Part shown: positions 1 through 8,127 of the stretch, one piece after another
How the letters are laid out: every line of letters begins with the position of its first letter
Position numbering within the stretch: position 1 is the first letter of the stretch
Assembly: GCA_031284025.1 (NCBI GenBank)
Contig: JAITAR010000109.1
Coordinates: forward strand, 1 to 36,489
Length of the DNA: 36,489 nucleotides
Reading direction: 5' to 3'
Source: Rickettsiales bacterium
Lineage (GTDB): Bacteria; Pseudomonadota; Alphaproteobacteria; Rickettsiales; UBA1997
The notes under the pieces: model-generated
Seen by the model: the letters and a program-made list of their open reading frames with translations, nothing else
Databases searched by the model: none
Told to the model about the DNA's origin: nothing
Program-made: the position numbers and the translations under genes

Positions 1-987
1 ATTTCCAATCAGACGCAGACCATTGTTGAATTCTATAGATGCGCTGTAATAGGCATAGATGGCTCCTCCATTGCCTCTGCTACTGTTGTTTTCAAAGGTT
101 GCTAGTCCTCCAAAGGTTATTGATGAATTCCAGATGTAGATAGCTCCACCTTCACCAATGACGTTTCCAGTGGCGCTATTTCTCACAAAGGTAGCATTTC
201 CTTCAAATTCCAAAATATTTTTGTTATTGACATTTATTTCCCAGGAACGGATGGCTCCACCATGGCCAACAGAATTATTTCCTATGAAAACTACATCTCC
301 GCCGAAAGTCAGTTTTGTACCAAAGTGACCATAGATAGCTCCACCACCCTTCGTGCTACTGTTGCCTTCAAAGGTTGCTAGTCCTCCTCCAAAGGTCAGC
401 GTTGAATAGCAAGCAAAGATAGCTCCACCATTGCTATCAGTTCCAATAGTTTTGTTTCCGTCAAAGGTGGTTTCTCCCGTGAAATTTAGGCTATTTCTGT
501 TGTTGTTGTCGGTTCCCCAGGAGTAGATAGCTCCTCCTTGGAATTTAGTCTGATTACCGCTGAAAATAAGGTTTTCTAGGTTGACTACTACTCCTGCGTC
601 CAGATTAATAGCACCACCACCAATTCTGTAATCAGATTCATTCCCACTACTGCCATTCTTCAGATGTAGATTATTCAGTGAAATATTCTTTGCATTTTTT
701 CCAAATATGAAAAATTTATAGCTGCTATTTCCATCCAAAAGACCCGGTGCATTTTCGCTAGGTCCAGAGATGACCATGTCATTGCAGTTGATCACTGGTC
801 CATTGGCGGTGAAATCTATAGTGTTTTTTATTACTATTTCTTTTTCGCTCCTATTGATGGCATCTTTCAGTTCATAAAAATCATTCACCTCGGTAGGTTC
901 AGCTCCGGCCACCGTCACGACAGCGAAAATAGCTACCAATGCTAGACTAGAGCGAAAAATGAAATTTGTCAGTTTAGTCACAGTCAT
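1..987 (-). CDS. Pmp-like autotransporter, N-terminal part (runs off left edge)
   Basis: Reading back from the ATG at 985-987, the frame stays open for 329 codons to base 1, so the C-terminal part lies outside the window. Residues 1-29 look like a Sec signal peptide (charged start, hydrophobic LALVAIFAVVTVAGA, probable cut after AGA). From about residue 120 the passenger repeats GGAI tetrapeptides (GGAIN, GGAIYS, GGAIF, GGGAIYG, GGAIR, GGAIYI, GGAIYA), interleaved with FxxN motifs (FDGN, FEGN, FIGN, FVRN, FENN). This pairing is the signature of chlamydial polymorphic membrane proteins, which form a right-handed beta-helix adhesin on a type V secretion barrel. The barrel is not visible here; its presence is inferred from the two complete-ended paralogues. 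The gene lies 112 bp downstream of the second autotransporter on the same strand. Surface adhesion is inferred from the family. Confidence 0.85.
   Translation of the reverse strand, partial: MTVTKLTNFIFRSSLALVAIFAVVTVAGAEPTEVNDFYELKDAINRSEKEIVIKNTIDFTANGPVINCNDMVISGPSENAPGLLDGNSSYKFFIFGKNAKNISLNNLHLKNGSSGNESDYRIGGGAINLDAGVVVNLENLIFSGNQTKFQGGAIYSWGTDNNNRNSLNFTGETTFDGNKTIGTDSNGGAIFACYSTLTFGGGLATFEGNSSTKGGGAIYGHFGTKLTFGGDVVFIGNNSVGHGGAIRSWEINVNNKNILEFEGNATFVRNSATGNVIGEGGAIYIWNSSITFGGLATFENNSSRGNGGAIYAYYSASIEFNNGLRLIGN
78..396 (-). repeat. Pair of near-identical direct repeats inside the autotransporter
   Basis: Bases 78-117 and 354-396 are nearly identical (about 40 bp; two substitutions and one 3-bp difference). 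They start 276 bp apart, which is 92 codons, so recombination between the copies would keep the frame. Each encodes the segment G-L-A-T-F-E-x-N-S-S around an FxxN motif. Shorter GGAGCTATC-type repeats recur at every GGAI motif. Confidence 0.7.
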
Positions 988-1099
988 ACTTCTCTTAAAA
1001 AATTAAAAACTATGGACAGAGGATAGTATGCTTTTTTGTAATTGCAAGCGAACATTTGGAATAAAGGTTGTCCCACATGCTAGATCATCTGAAATATGG

Positions 1100-3175
1100 T
1101 TAGAGTAACAGATCCAGAGTGATGGCAAGGGTGCCACCGACTAAATTCTTTGAATAGGTTTCACCGTAGTGAATTCCCACAGAAACATCATTTAGACTAT
1201 AGCTGATGCCTAGACCAACCTCAAAAGCAACTCGAGGGATACTTCCAATGTTGGCTATGTTGTAGCTATGTCCATTGACTAGTGTGACACTATAAAATTT
1301 GTCACTGTAATCTAACAGAGTGTAGAGAAAGGCACAGCGAACATCGATGCTGGGTCGTCTACTTCGACCTGGGATACGATAGCGAAAGCCAAAGGCAGAG
1401 GTCAGTATCTTCCCTTCAACACTGGCTATAGAGCCACCGAGGCCATTGCTATAGCTGGCACTAAACGTTGAAGAATATCTTAGACTAACTTCATGGATCA
1501 GATTTTTAATTTTTGTCAGACTATAGCTGGCTGTGAAGTTTAGCTGCAGTGCATTGCCTCCATAGTTGAGTTTGCCTTCACTGCTGCTGGAGAAACCATA
1601 GCCAATTAAACCACTCAGCTGTAGATTGGGATCATTGCTGTGTCTAATGTGTACGGCGAAGGCATTCGTTACCATTTTACCGTTTCTCTCTGAAAAATTA
1701 TTGCTGTTTAGTATATAAACTATGTCAGCTGTAGAATTATTTCCAACTTTGTGACTAAAGCCACTGACAATACCTCCCAGATCTGCCATAGAACCTCCCA
1801 ACCCTAAATAACCACCGAAAGTTGATAGCCAAAGGCCGTCATTCCTACTTTCCAACACATTTCTATCCTCTAGCAGCTGAGATGCTACTTTCAGAGGGGC
1901 TAGAGCTATTCCTATGTGAAAGGATAGGTTAGAATCGGGATTATGATCTCGGTAGAACTTCTCCAGAGATTTAGCATCGACATTCTTCACATAGCTCTGT
2001 ACCTCGGGATTTGTCTCTATAGTTGAGTTGATAAATTCGGTCATTCCTACTAAATTCCAGCTATTCATAATATTATTCAATGTGCTCTGATCCAAAGCTC
2101 TCCGAAATATTAGCGTTCCGTAGTTGACTAGCCCATTTTTTTCCTCAAAGGTAATTTCTACATCGCCATTGGCGGGAGCAATCGTTGGTCTGTAGGAATC
2201 CAGATTAGCCGATTCTTGAATGTATCTATATCTTCCAGTTCCTTTCTTGGCCAGTTCAGCCATTAGGGACTCTGAAATTACCGGTTTCAGAACTGGACTG
2301 CCAACTACTCGGCTACGAATGTCCATGCGACCACCGGCTCCCGTTGTAGAACCACTGGACTCATCAAATTTGGTGGGAGTAAAAATAAGAACTGGATTTT
2401 CCCCATTCATAGCCACAAAATTTATATCTGTTTGGTTCAGAGTACTACTCCCCATATCAAATTTAATCGGTCCAGTTACTGTGATGACGGTGCCACTGAA
2501 AGTACGTCCCAAAATTCCCCCATCTATTTTAAAGGTACCTCTGCCCACTATATTTAGCGAACCGAAGTTAACTATGTCATTTTTCTCCGCAGCAGATCTA
2601 TTGTTTTCGAATTTAGCAAGAGAATCGTCACCATCCAAATAGAAATTTATAGTTTTTCCATTGTAATTATATATTGCTCCTCCGGCATAGGGATCACCGC
2701 TAGTGTTGTTTGAAAAAGTTGAATTTCCTCTAAAACTTGCAGTACCATTGTTATAGAAAGCTCCACCATATAAAGTCGCTCTGTTAGAGGAAAACAAAAT
2801 TGGGCCTACAAAGGCTACATTTCCCCCATCATTATACAGGGCGCCACCATTTTCTGATGCGAAATTGTTAGTCAAGGTTAAATTGTTTGCGCTGACAGTT
2901 CCTTTGTTGTGGATAGCGCCACCATCGAGATTTGTGCTGTTGGCCATAAATTTGACGTTGTTTAGTTCTATTGTTCCCCCTTCCCTAACTTCAACGACTC
3001 CACCTTGTAAATTAGAAGTACTGTGGTCGGTGAAATTATTATCATTAAATGTAACAGTCGATCCAGAACCAACCACGGTCCTTCCGTTATTCGATGCTGT
3101 AGCGTTGGTTGATAAATTTAGTAGACAGATAAGGTATGTCACTATAGGAAAATATCCGCATTTGATCTTTAGCAT
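1100..3175 (-). CDS. Pmp-like autotransporter adhesin, full length
   Basis: The 691-residue protein starts with ATG at 3173-3175. Residues 1-28 form a signal peptide (hydrophobic IVTYLICLLNLSTNATA). The short passenger carries GGVV, GGAIHN, GGALYN, GGAFYN and GGAIYN motifs, with FxxN-like motifs such as FMAN, FSSN, FRGN, FSNN and FENN. A linker follows, and from about residue 430 comes a C-terminal region with alternating hydrophobic strands, beginning near GLWLSTFGGYLGLGG, that fits an autotransporter beta-barrel. The last residues are ITLDLLL, without the terminal Phe or Tyr that usually guides barrel assembly. At 691 aa it is shorter than most chlamydial Pmps (about 900-1800 aa). It lies upstream of the partial paralogue on the same strand. 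Type V secretion and an adhesin role are inferred from the family. Confidence 0.85.
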   Translation of the reverse strand: MLKIKCGYFPIVTYLICLLNLSTNATASNNGRTVVGSGSTVTFNDNNFTDHSTSNLQGGVVEVREGGTIELNNVKFMANSTNLDGGAIHNKGTVSANNLTLTNNFASENGGALYNDGGNVAFVGPILFSSNRATLYGGAFYNNGTASFRGNSTFSNNTSGDPYAGGAIYNYNGKTINFYLDGDDSLAKFENNRSAAEKNDIVNFGSLNIVGRGTFKIDGGILGRTFSGTVITVTGPIKFDMGSSTLNQTDINFVAMNGENPVLIFTPTKFDESSGSTTGAGGRMDIRSRVVGSPVLKPVISESLMAELAKKGTGRYRYIQESANLDSYRPTIAPANGDVEITFEEKNGLVNYGTLIFRRALDQSTLNNIMNSWNLVGMTEFINSTIETNPEVQSYVKNVDAKSLEKFYRDHNPDSNLSFHIGIALAPLKVASQLLEDRNVLESRNDGLWLSTFGGYLGLGGSMADLGGIVSGFSHKVGNNSTADIVYILNSNNFSERNGKMVTNAFAVHIRHSNDPNLQLSGLIGYGFSSSSEGKLNYGGNALQLNFTASYSLTKIKNLIHEVSLRYSSTFSASYSNGLGGSIASVEGKILTSAFGFRYRIPGRSRRPSIDVRCAFLYTLLDYSDKFYSVTLVNGHSYNIANIGSIPRVAFEVGLGISYSLNDVSVGIHYGETYSKNLVGGTLAITLDLLL

Positions 3176-3454
3176 TTGATTAGTTAAGCCTCATAACTGG
3201 TTCTATCGCTATAATTATACAATAATACACAGTATGTAACAGATTATAAAAATAAAAAGCAAATATAAAGTAAAAGTCTGTCTAGTCCATCTTTGATAAT
3301 AGCTCAGATAGGTTGCGAAACACAGCTGTTCGGAGGATAGAAAGACTGGAGGAATAAATCTGAGGGAGTATTATTTTTCCATAGGTGGAAGAAAGCGAGT
3401 TATGTTTAAAAAAGTTTCATATGCTATGAACTTATACGCAGCATATAATTGGAC
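3176..3454. other. Intergenic region between divergent autotransporter and rho
   Basis: I see no credible gene here. The minus strand just upstream of the autotransporter start contains a TATAAT-like hexamer near 3217-3222 that could serve its promoter, but no convincing -35 box. I searched by eye for RNase P, SRP, tmRNA and tRNA signatures and found none. Confidence 0.4.
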
Positions 3455-3483
3455 TTGACATTAAAAAACATGGAGCTGATAAT
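3455..3483 (+). promoter_or_regulatory. Sigma-70-type promoter of rho
   Basis: A perfect -35 TTGACA (3455-3460) is followed after 17 bp by GATAAT (3478-3483), matching the -10 consensus in five of six positions. The predicted transcript starts near 3490 and gives a 5' leader of about 120 nt before the rho ATG. Confidence 0.7.
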
Positions 3484-3513
3484 CCCTAGCGATTGAAGTT
3501 TCCTGAGAAAAAT

Positions 3514-3569
3514 ATCCACCTAGATTTTATAGTTTTGGCTTGTCCTACAGCCTATTGGCAAAGGTGGAT
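3514..3569 (+). promoter_or_regulatory. Structured 5' leader of rho with nested inverted repeats
   Basis: ATCCACCT (3514-3521) is the exact reverse complement of AGGTGGAT (3562-3569). Inside the loop GGCT (3537-3540) can pair with AGCC across TGTCCTAC, and TGTCCTAC recurs just after the outer stem, at 3573. E. coli rho is autoregulated by attenuation in its leader, so a similar role is plausible here, but it is inferred. Confidence 0.4.
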
Positions 3570-3612
3570 GGTGTCCTACGGGTATTGTTATAGCTTATTT
3601 TAATATGCAAAT

Positions 3613-5211
3613 ATGAGAAAGAAATTAACCTTAAAAAGGAGCGATCCAGTTGCCGATGGCAACAACTATGAGATTTTGGAAGAAGACGAAGAAAATATGA
3701 CATCGGTAGATACTAACTCTGGCCTAAACCAGAGAGAACAGAGCTATGAAATAGCAGAGGATGACGGTGTCGAGCCTATAAATTCTGCGGTAGATATGGC
3801 TAGTCTAGATGTAGATAGCATTTCTAGCGAATTTTCCAACGACAGCTATGCTGAGAGGACGCCCAAAAAAGATCTTGACCAAATTCTTGAAGAAATTATC
3901 AGAGAAGAACAACTTAAAAAACATACGCCCAGGGAGTCTATAGAGCTTAATTTTCTTAAGGCAAAGACCCCTCTGGAATTGGTAAAGTATGCCAGTGATA
4001 ATGGCATAGATGATATTGACGATATGCATAAGCAGGATATGATTTATGTGATATTGAAGAATTTCTCAGATAAAAATCCTGAAAATACGATAATAGGCGA
4101 AGGAGTCTTGGAAACCCTGCAAGATGGCTTTGGTTTTCTCAGGTCATCCGATTCGAACTACGTAGCTGGTCCAGATGACATATACGTATCTCCAACCCAG
4201 GTAAAAAAATTTGGGCTGAGAACTGGCGATGTGATAAGAGGCCATATTAGAGCTCCGAAAAAAGGAGAAAAATATTTTGCTCTGCTAAGATTAGATACAA
4301 TCAACGGTTTTGCTATGGATCAAATTAGACACAGAGTTCGCTTTGATGATCTAACTCCTCTATATCCCCAGGAAAAATTGAAAATAGAAAATATAGAACT
4401 TTTTTCCAAAAAAAAGGACGACAGTTGCAGGATATTGGATATAATAGCTCCTCTGGGAAAAGGGCAGAGGGCCATAATTGTGGCTCCACCAAAAACTGGC
4501 AAGACGACTCTTATTCAGAATATAGCATATTCCATAGCGTCTGCTCATCCAGAGATAAATTTGATTGTGTTGCTGATAGATGAGAGACCGGAAGAGGTAA
4601 CCGACATGGCCAGGTCTGTAAAGGGTGAGGTGATAAGTTCAACATTTGATGAGCCAGCAATCAGACATGTTCAATTAGCTGAAATAGTTATAGAAAAGGC
4701 AAAGAGAATAGTGGAAACTGGACATGATGTGATCATTCTGTTGGATTCTATAACCAGGCTTGCCAGAGCCTATAATAATGTTGTGCCCTCATCGGGAAAG
4801 GTTTTGACCGGAGGTGTCGATGCTAATGCTTTGCAGAAACCTAAGAGATTTTTTGGAGCCGCAAGAAATATAGAAAATGGTGGTTCTTTGACTATAATAG
4901 CTACCGCACTGATTGAAACTGGTTCTAAGATGGATGACGTTATTTTCGAGGAATTTAAGGGAACGGGTAATAGCGAAATAGTTTTGGATAGAAAAATATC
5001 AGATCGCCGCATATTCCCGGCCATTGATATTGTGAGATCTAGCACCAGAAAAGAAGAATTACTGCTTGAGAGGGTAATTCTTTCAAAGACATGGATGCTC
5101 AGAAAAATTTTATCCTCCATGGATCCGGTGGGCGCTATAGAATTCATGAAGGAGAAGATTGATGCTACGAAAACGAACGCAGAATTTTTCGAATCTATGA
5201 ACAGAATGTAG
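3613..5211 (+). CDS. rho: Transcription termination factor Rho
   Basis: This is a hexameric ATP-dependent RNA helicase that ends transcription. The 532-residue protein starts with ATG. Residues 1-105 are an acidic, low-complexity extension absent from the 419-residue E. coli protein. Then come the Rho N-terminal helices (about 110-155), the OB-fold RNA-binding domain (about 160-235; DGFGFLRSSD, DDIYVSPTQV) and the RecA-like motor. The P-loop reads APPKTGKT (291-298), where many Rho proteins have PPKAGKT. The Walker B strand is VIILLDSITRLARAYN and the Q-loop GGVDANALQKPKRFFGAARN. EEFKGTGNSE and LDRKISDRRIFPAIDI complete the R-loop and subunit interface. It has its own promoter and leader, and converges tail-to-tail with mreC 18 bp away, with no hairpin terminator between them. 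Confidence 0.97.
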   Translation: MRKKLTLKRSDPVADGNNYEILEEDEENMTSVDTNSGLNQREQSYEIAEDDGVEPINSAVDMASLDVDSISSEFSNDSYAERTPKKDLDQILEEIIREEQLKKHTPRESIELNFLKAKTPLELVKYASDNGIDDIDDMHKQDMIYVILKNFSDKNPENTIIGEGVLETLQDGFGFLRSSDSNYVAGPDDIYVSPTQVKKFGLRTGDVIRGHIRAPKKGEKYFALLRLDTINGFAMDQIRHRVRFDDLTPLYPQEKLKIENIELFSKKKDDSCRILDIIAPLGKGQRAIIVAPPKTGKTTLIQNIAYSIASAHPEINLIVLLIDERPEEVTDMARSVKGEVISSTFDEPAIRHVQLAEIVIEKAKRIVETGHDVIILLDSITRLARAYNNVVPSSGKVLTGGVDANALQKPKRFFGAARNIENGGSLTIIATALIETGSKMDDVIFEEFKGTGNSEIVLDRKISDRRIFPAIDIVRSSTRKEELLLERVILSKTWMLRKILSSMDPVGAIEFMKEKIDATKTNAEFFESMNRM

Positions 5212-5229
5212 CATCTAGCTAGAGTTTTT

Positions 5230-6093
5230 CTATTGGAGGATTTTGCTGATTATTACAACAAAATTCAGAGAACCTAGGTCTGAGTTTACCCTCACGCCCC
5301 ACTTTTTTCCCATTCTGACCACCTTACCAATCAGAATTCCCTCCTGAAGTAGATTACCATCATCGGAGGTGTAGACATTTTCATCGGCAACAATGTTTTG
5401 TTCATTATTGAAGAAATAGTTTATATCTAAAATATTGCTCCCATTTCCTCCGAGAATTACCTTGATACCGCTATTTTCCAGCCTAGCTGGTATTTTTGAC
5501 ATGTAGTCGGATATAAGTAGAATTTCAGCTGTCCCTTTTGATGTATTTATTACTCTACCAACCAAATCACCATATTTGTCCAAAACCAGATCATGTTCGA
5601 GTATGTTGTCATTCTCACTTAGAAAAAGTTGTACATTGTGAGCTATACCACTACTGCCTACCGTATTTATCTTCTTGATTACATAGCCGCTGCTGTAGCG
5701 TTTGCTAACAAGGCTAAGTATTCCCTTCAGTTCACTGTTTTCATTTTTTACGAGTTCAAATTCAAGCAGTTTTAATCTTAGATCAAAATTTTCTCCCCGA
5801 AGTTTGGTATTTTCTTTTCTCAGTAACCATAGAGAAACGAATTCATCCATACCATTCTCTAACACTGAAGATATACCCCTGGACACGAATAAAAATGGAC
5901 GAATCTGATAGGCTATGACACTTTTTATTTTGGCGCTAAGATTAAATCCATTCCTACTATAGAATAACAAAAAGAGACTAAAAACAAGCAAAAAACCATA
6001 CGACAGCCTACTACCAATTACCCTCAGGTAATAGCCCATTGACCAGTGAAAATTAAAGCGTCCTAATTTTCTTTCATAATCAAATCTTGCCAA
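5230..6093 (-). CDS. mreC: Rod shape-determining protein MreC
   Basis: MreC is a membrane-anchored periplasmic scaffold that links MreB to the elongation synthases. The 287-residue protein has a short cytoplasmic N-terminus, one transmembrane segment (about 33-50, YGFLLVFSLFLLFYS), a coiled coil (about 85-125, LLRKENTKLRGENFDLRLKL) and the two beta-barrel domains typical of MreC. The conserved end motif reads YTSDDGNLLQEGILIGKV, matching the usual TSG-G--P-G-P-G-V pattern. The start is TTG at 6091-6093, preceded by GGGGGA at good spacing; the first internal Met is at residue 19. It lies 46 bp downstream of mreB in the same transcription unit. mreD is not adjacent. Confidence 0.93.
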   Translation of the reverse strand: MARFDYERKLGRFNFHWSMGYYLRVIGSRLSYGFLLVFSLFLLFYSRNGFNLSAKIKSVIAYQIRPFLFVSRGISSVLENGMDEFVSLWLLRKENTKLRGENFDLRLKLLEFELVKNENSELKGILSLVSKRYSSGYVIKKINTVGSSGIAHNVQLFLSENDNILEHDLVLDKYGDLVGRVINTSKGTAEILLISDYMSKIPARLENSGIKVILGGNGSNILDINYFFNNEQNIVADENVYTSDDGNLLQEGILIGKVVRMGKKWGVRVNSDLGSLNFVVIISKILQ

Positions 6094-6139
6094 TTATCCC
6101 CCGTATTTTGTCTTTTCAAGATTAGCATAGGAAAATACA

Positions 6140-7171
6140 CTAACTCTGTTTAAACAGAACTCCTCGAAGGTTTTTAAAGTCGTTTATAACTTTTCCTATG
6201 CCATTTATCACACACAAAAGTGGGTTTTCAGCGATAAATACCGGGAGTTTCGTTATATTTCTCACGGCAAGATCCAAGTTCTTTATCAGTGAACCTCCTC
6301 CACTCAGAATTATACCCCTCTCCACTATGTCGGCCGATAGCTCAGGTGGGGCCGATTCCAGGGCGGTCCTTATAGCATCGACTATCTGACCAATCGGTTC
6401 GACCAAACTCTCCGCTATTTGCCTTTCGTTCAGAATAATTTCTCTTGGCACGCCATTGCTAAGATCTCTTCCCCTAACTTCAATAGTATCGCCATCACCA
6501 CCATTTTCGGGGAAACAGGCAGCACCTATTGTCATTTTTATTCTTTCCGCCGTAGTTTCGCCAATTAGCAGATTATGCTGTTTTCTCACATAATTTATAA
6601 TCGACTCGTCCATCTTATCACCTCCAATCCTGACGGATTTACCATAGACTATACCGCCTAGCGATAATATACCTATTTCTGCCGTACCACCACCTATGTC
6701 TACAATTATAGAACCAATCGGGTCCATAACCGGCAAATTGGCTCCGATGGCTGCAGCCATAGGTTCTTCGATTAAATAGACTTCCCTAGCGCCTGAACTT
6801 TCTGCCGCCTCCTGTATGGCCTTTCTTTCAACTGGGGTGGAACCCGAAGGGACACATATAATAATCATAGGGCCAAACCAGGATTTATTTTTATTAATCG
6901 TCTGTATGAAATATCTTATCATATCCCCGGCGACCTCAAAGTCAGCTATCACACCATCCTTCATCGGTCTTATGGTTTCTATCAGAGCAGGTGTTTTCCC
7001 AAGCATCATTTTTGCTTCCTTCCCAAATGCATAGGGGATTTTTTTCCCTCCGCTATTAACCAGAGCTACAACGGACGGTTCATTTAGAACAACTCCGCTA
7101 CCTTTGAGATAGACTAAGATATTAGCTGTACCAAGATCTATGGCCATATCCTTTGAAAAAAATGAAAACAC
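6140..7171 (-). CDS. mreB: Rod shape-determining actin homologue MreB
   Basis: MreB is a cytoplasmic actin-like ATPase that directs lateral cell-wall synthesis. The 343-residue length is normal. Phosphate 1 motif: DLGTANILVY. Phosphate 2: IIVDIGGGTAEIGI. The adenosine motif is in GIILSGGGSLI. Typical family strings are CVPSGSTPVERKAIQEAAES, LIEEPMAAAIGA and RIGGDKMDESI. Wording such as NLLIGETTAERIK and GRDLSNGVPREI is closest to alphaproteobacterial MreB as I remember it. The start is GTG at 7169-7171, preceded by GAGGG six bases upstream, which fixes it; the next Met is at residue 9. mreC follows. Confidence 0.97.
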   Translation of the reverse strand: MFSFFSKDMAIDLGTANILVYLKGSGVVLNEPSVVALVNSGGKKIPYAFGKEAKMMLGKTPALIETIRPMKDGVIADFEVAGDMIRYFIQTINKNKSWFGPMIIICVPSGSTPVERKAIQEAAESSGAREVYLIEEPMAAAIGANLPVMDPIGSIIVDIGGGTAEIGILSLGGIVYGKSVRIGGDKMDESIINYVRKQHNLLIGETTAERIKMTIGAACFPENGGDGDTIEVRGRDLSNGVPREIILNERQIAESLVEPIGQIVDAIRTALESAPPELSADIVERGIILSGGGSLIKNLDLAVRNITKLPVFIAENPLLCVINGIGKVINDFKNLRGVLFKQS

Positions 7172-7625
7172 TAAAAACCCTCAAAAATATGTATATAATC
7201 TAGGATCGATATACCGAAAATTATATTTTTCAATAGAAAGTTAATGAGTGCAAGGTCTAAACCAAAAATAAAAATCACCGACCTAGGCAAATAGATATTT
7301 ATACCATTTATAGTTTTTAGCTGGTTCGAAGAGATAGTTATTTGACGTGCCACAGCGAGAATTTTGAGTATTCCGGTATATTTTACAATAGTTTTTTACA
7401 GAAAATTGCCAGCTGGGCTACTGTTGATTGATTACTATATGCCATCAATCCTATTTTTACAAATTATTGTAACAATCTTATTGACATCTGGCATATCTAG
7501 GAAGTTTTATGGGTAGGTCCCATTTTCATAGAGAATTACTTGATTTATTAACATGTCGCTCTATATTGCCTCTAGCCTGGCTGTGAGGCACTGGGTGTTG
7601 TTATTAACTAATAAAACGGATAGAT
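7172..7625. other. Intergenic region between mreB and the HU gene
   Basis: This 454-bp gap separates divergent genes. It holds the likely mreB ribosome-binding site, an inverted repeat GATTGAT/ATCAATC (7426-7432 and 7444-7450) and a candidate promoter for the HU gene. A 60-codon open frame on the minus strand (7171-7353) shares one base with the mreB start, but its composition is not convincing as a gene. Confidence 0.4.
7481..7510 (+). promoter_or_regulatory. Candidate promoter for the HU gene
   Basis: TTGACA at 7481-7486 is followed 18 bp later by TTTTAT at 7505-7510. The -35 is perfect and the -10 weak. The predicted leader would be about 110 nt. Confidence 0.35.
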
Positions 7626-7952
7626 ATGCATAAAATTGACATAATAAAGGCGATATCAGAGCAGACCGGTTGTCTACAAAAGGATGCTAGTTTGCTGATA
7701 GATTCTTTTATAGAAGTTGTAAAGAATGCCATAAAAAAGGGTGATAAAGTTACTCTGATAGGTTTTGGTACCTTTAGCGTTGTGGACACCAAAGCGAAGA
7801 CCGGTAGAAATCCACAAACGGGTAAAGAAATCAGAATCCCCGCCTCTAAAAAGATTAGATTTTCTGTAGGGAAAAATCTGAAGGAGGAAATTAAGGGATT
7901 GGTAAATAGTAAGAAAACTATTGTTCCTAGCAAAACTCCTGGTAAAAAATAA
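7626..7952 (+). CDS. HU/IHF-family nucleoid DNA-binding protein
   Basis: HU-type proteins are small dimeric histone-like proteins that bend DNA and compact the nucleoid. The 108 residues show the family layout: an N-terminal helix pair (MHKIDIIKAISEQTGCLQKDA), the strand KVTLIGFGTFSVVD, and the DNA-inserting arm with GRNPQTGKEIRIPASKKIRFSVGKNLK containing the near-invariant RNPxTG. The arm has Pro where HU and IHF intercalate. The C-terminus is about 15 residues longer than typical HU (about 90 aa), ending in a basic KTPGKK tail. The gene is monocistronic: its own candidate promoter precedes it and a hairpin terminator follows 25 bp after the stop. HU and the two IHF subunits cannot be separated safely by eye; HU is more likely because of the lysine-rich tail. 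Confidence 0.92.
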   Translation: MHKIDIIKAISEQTGCLQKDASLLIDSFIEVVKNAIKKGDKVTLIGFGTFSVVDTKAKTGRNPQTGKEIRIPASKKIRFSVGKNLKEEIKGLVNSKKTIVPSKTPGKK

Positions 7953-7976
7953 AATAATAAATTTATTTAATAAATG

Positions 7977-8018
7977 GACTTCCATATGAGGCGATGGGAG
8001 TCATTTTTTGCTTTTTTA
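7977..8018 (+). terminator. Rho-independent terminator after the HU gene
   Basis: Bases 7977-7985 (GACTTCCAT) pair with 7994-8002 (ATGGGAGTC), a 9-bp stem with one G-U pair and an 8-base loop. ATTTTTTGCTTTTTT follows directly. Confidence 0.85.
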
Positions 8019-8057
8019 TCATCTACCGTTAGAGATGGTGGCGCTTGTGAATTGCAT

Positions 8058-8072
8058 AACGCCGAGGGCGTT
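8058..8072 (+). other. Short GC-rich hairpin between HU and lgt
   Basis: AACGCC-gag-GGCGTT forms a perfect 6-bp stem with a 3-base loop. It lies 55 bp before the lgt ATG and has no strong T-run. It may be a second terminator element or part of the lgt leader. Confidence 0.35.
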
Positions 8073-8127
8073 GGTTAGTTTATCTGGCATTTAGCATAGT
8101 TCACTATTTCCGTTACCCACATTTGAT

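Noticed and set aside
1..900. CRISPR or intergenic repeat array suggested by recurring short motifs
   Set aside because: The motifs are GGAI codons inside an open autotransporter gene and follow its reading frame.
3180..3454. RNase P RNA, SRP RNA, tmRNA or a tRNA in the gap before rho
   Set aside because: None of the conserved cores or a cloverleaf could be found by eye; the region looks like plain promoter DNA.
7171..7353. 60-codon minus-strand open frame just upstream of mreB
   Set aside because: It overlaps the mreB GTG by one base and looks hydrophobic, but lacks a ribosome-binding site and family resemblance; its position is that of the mreB leader.
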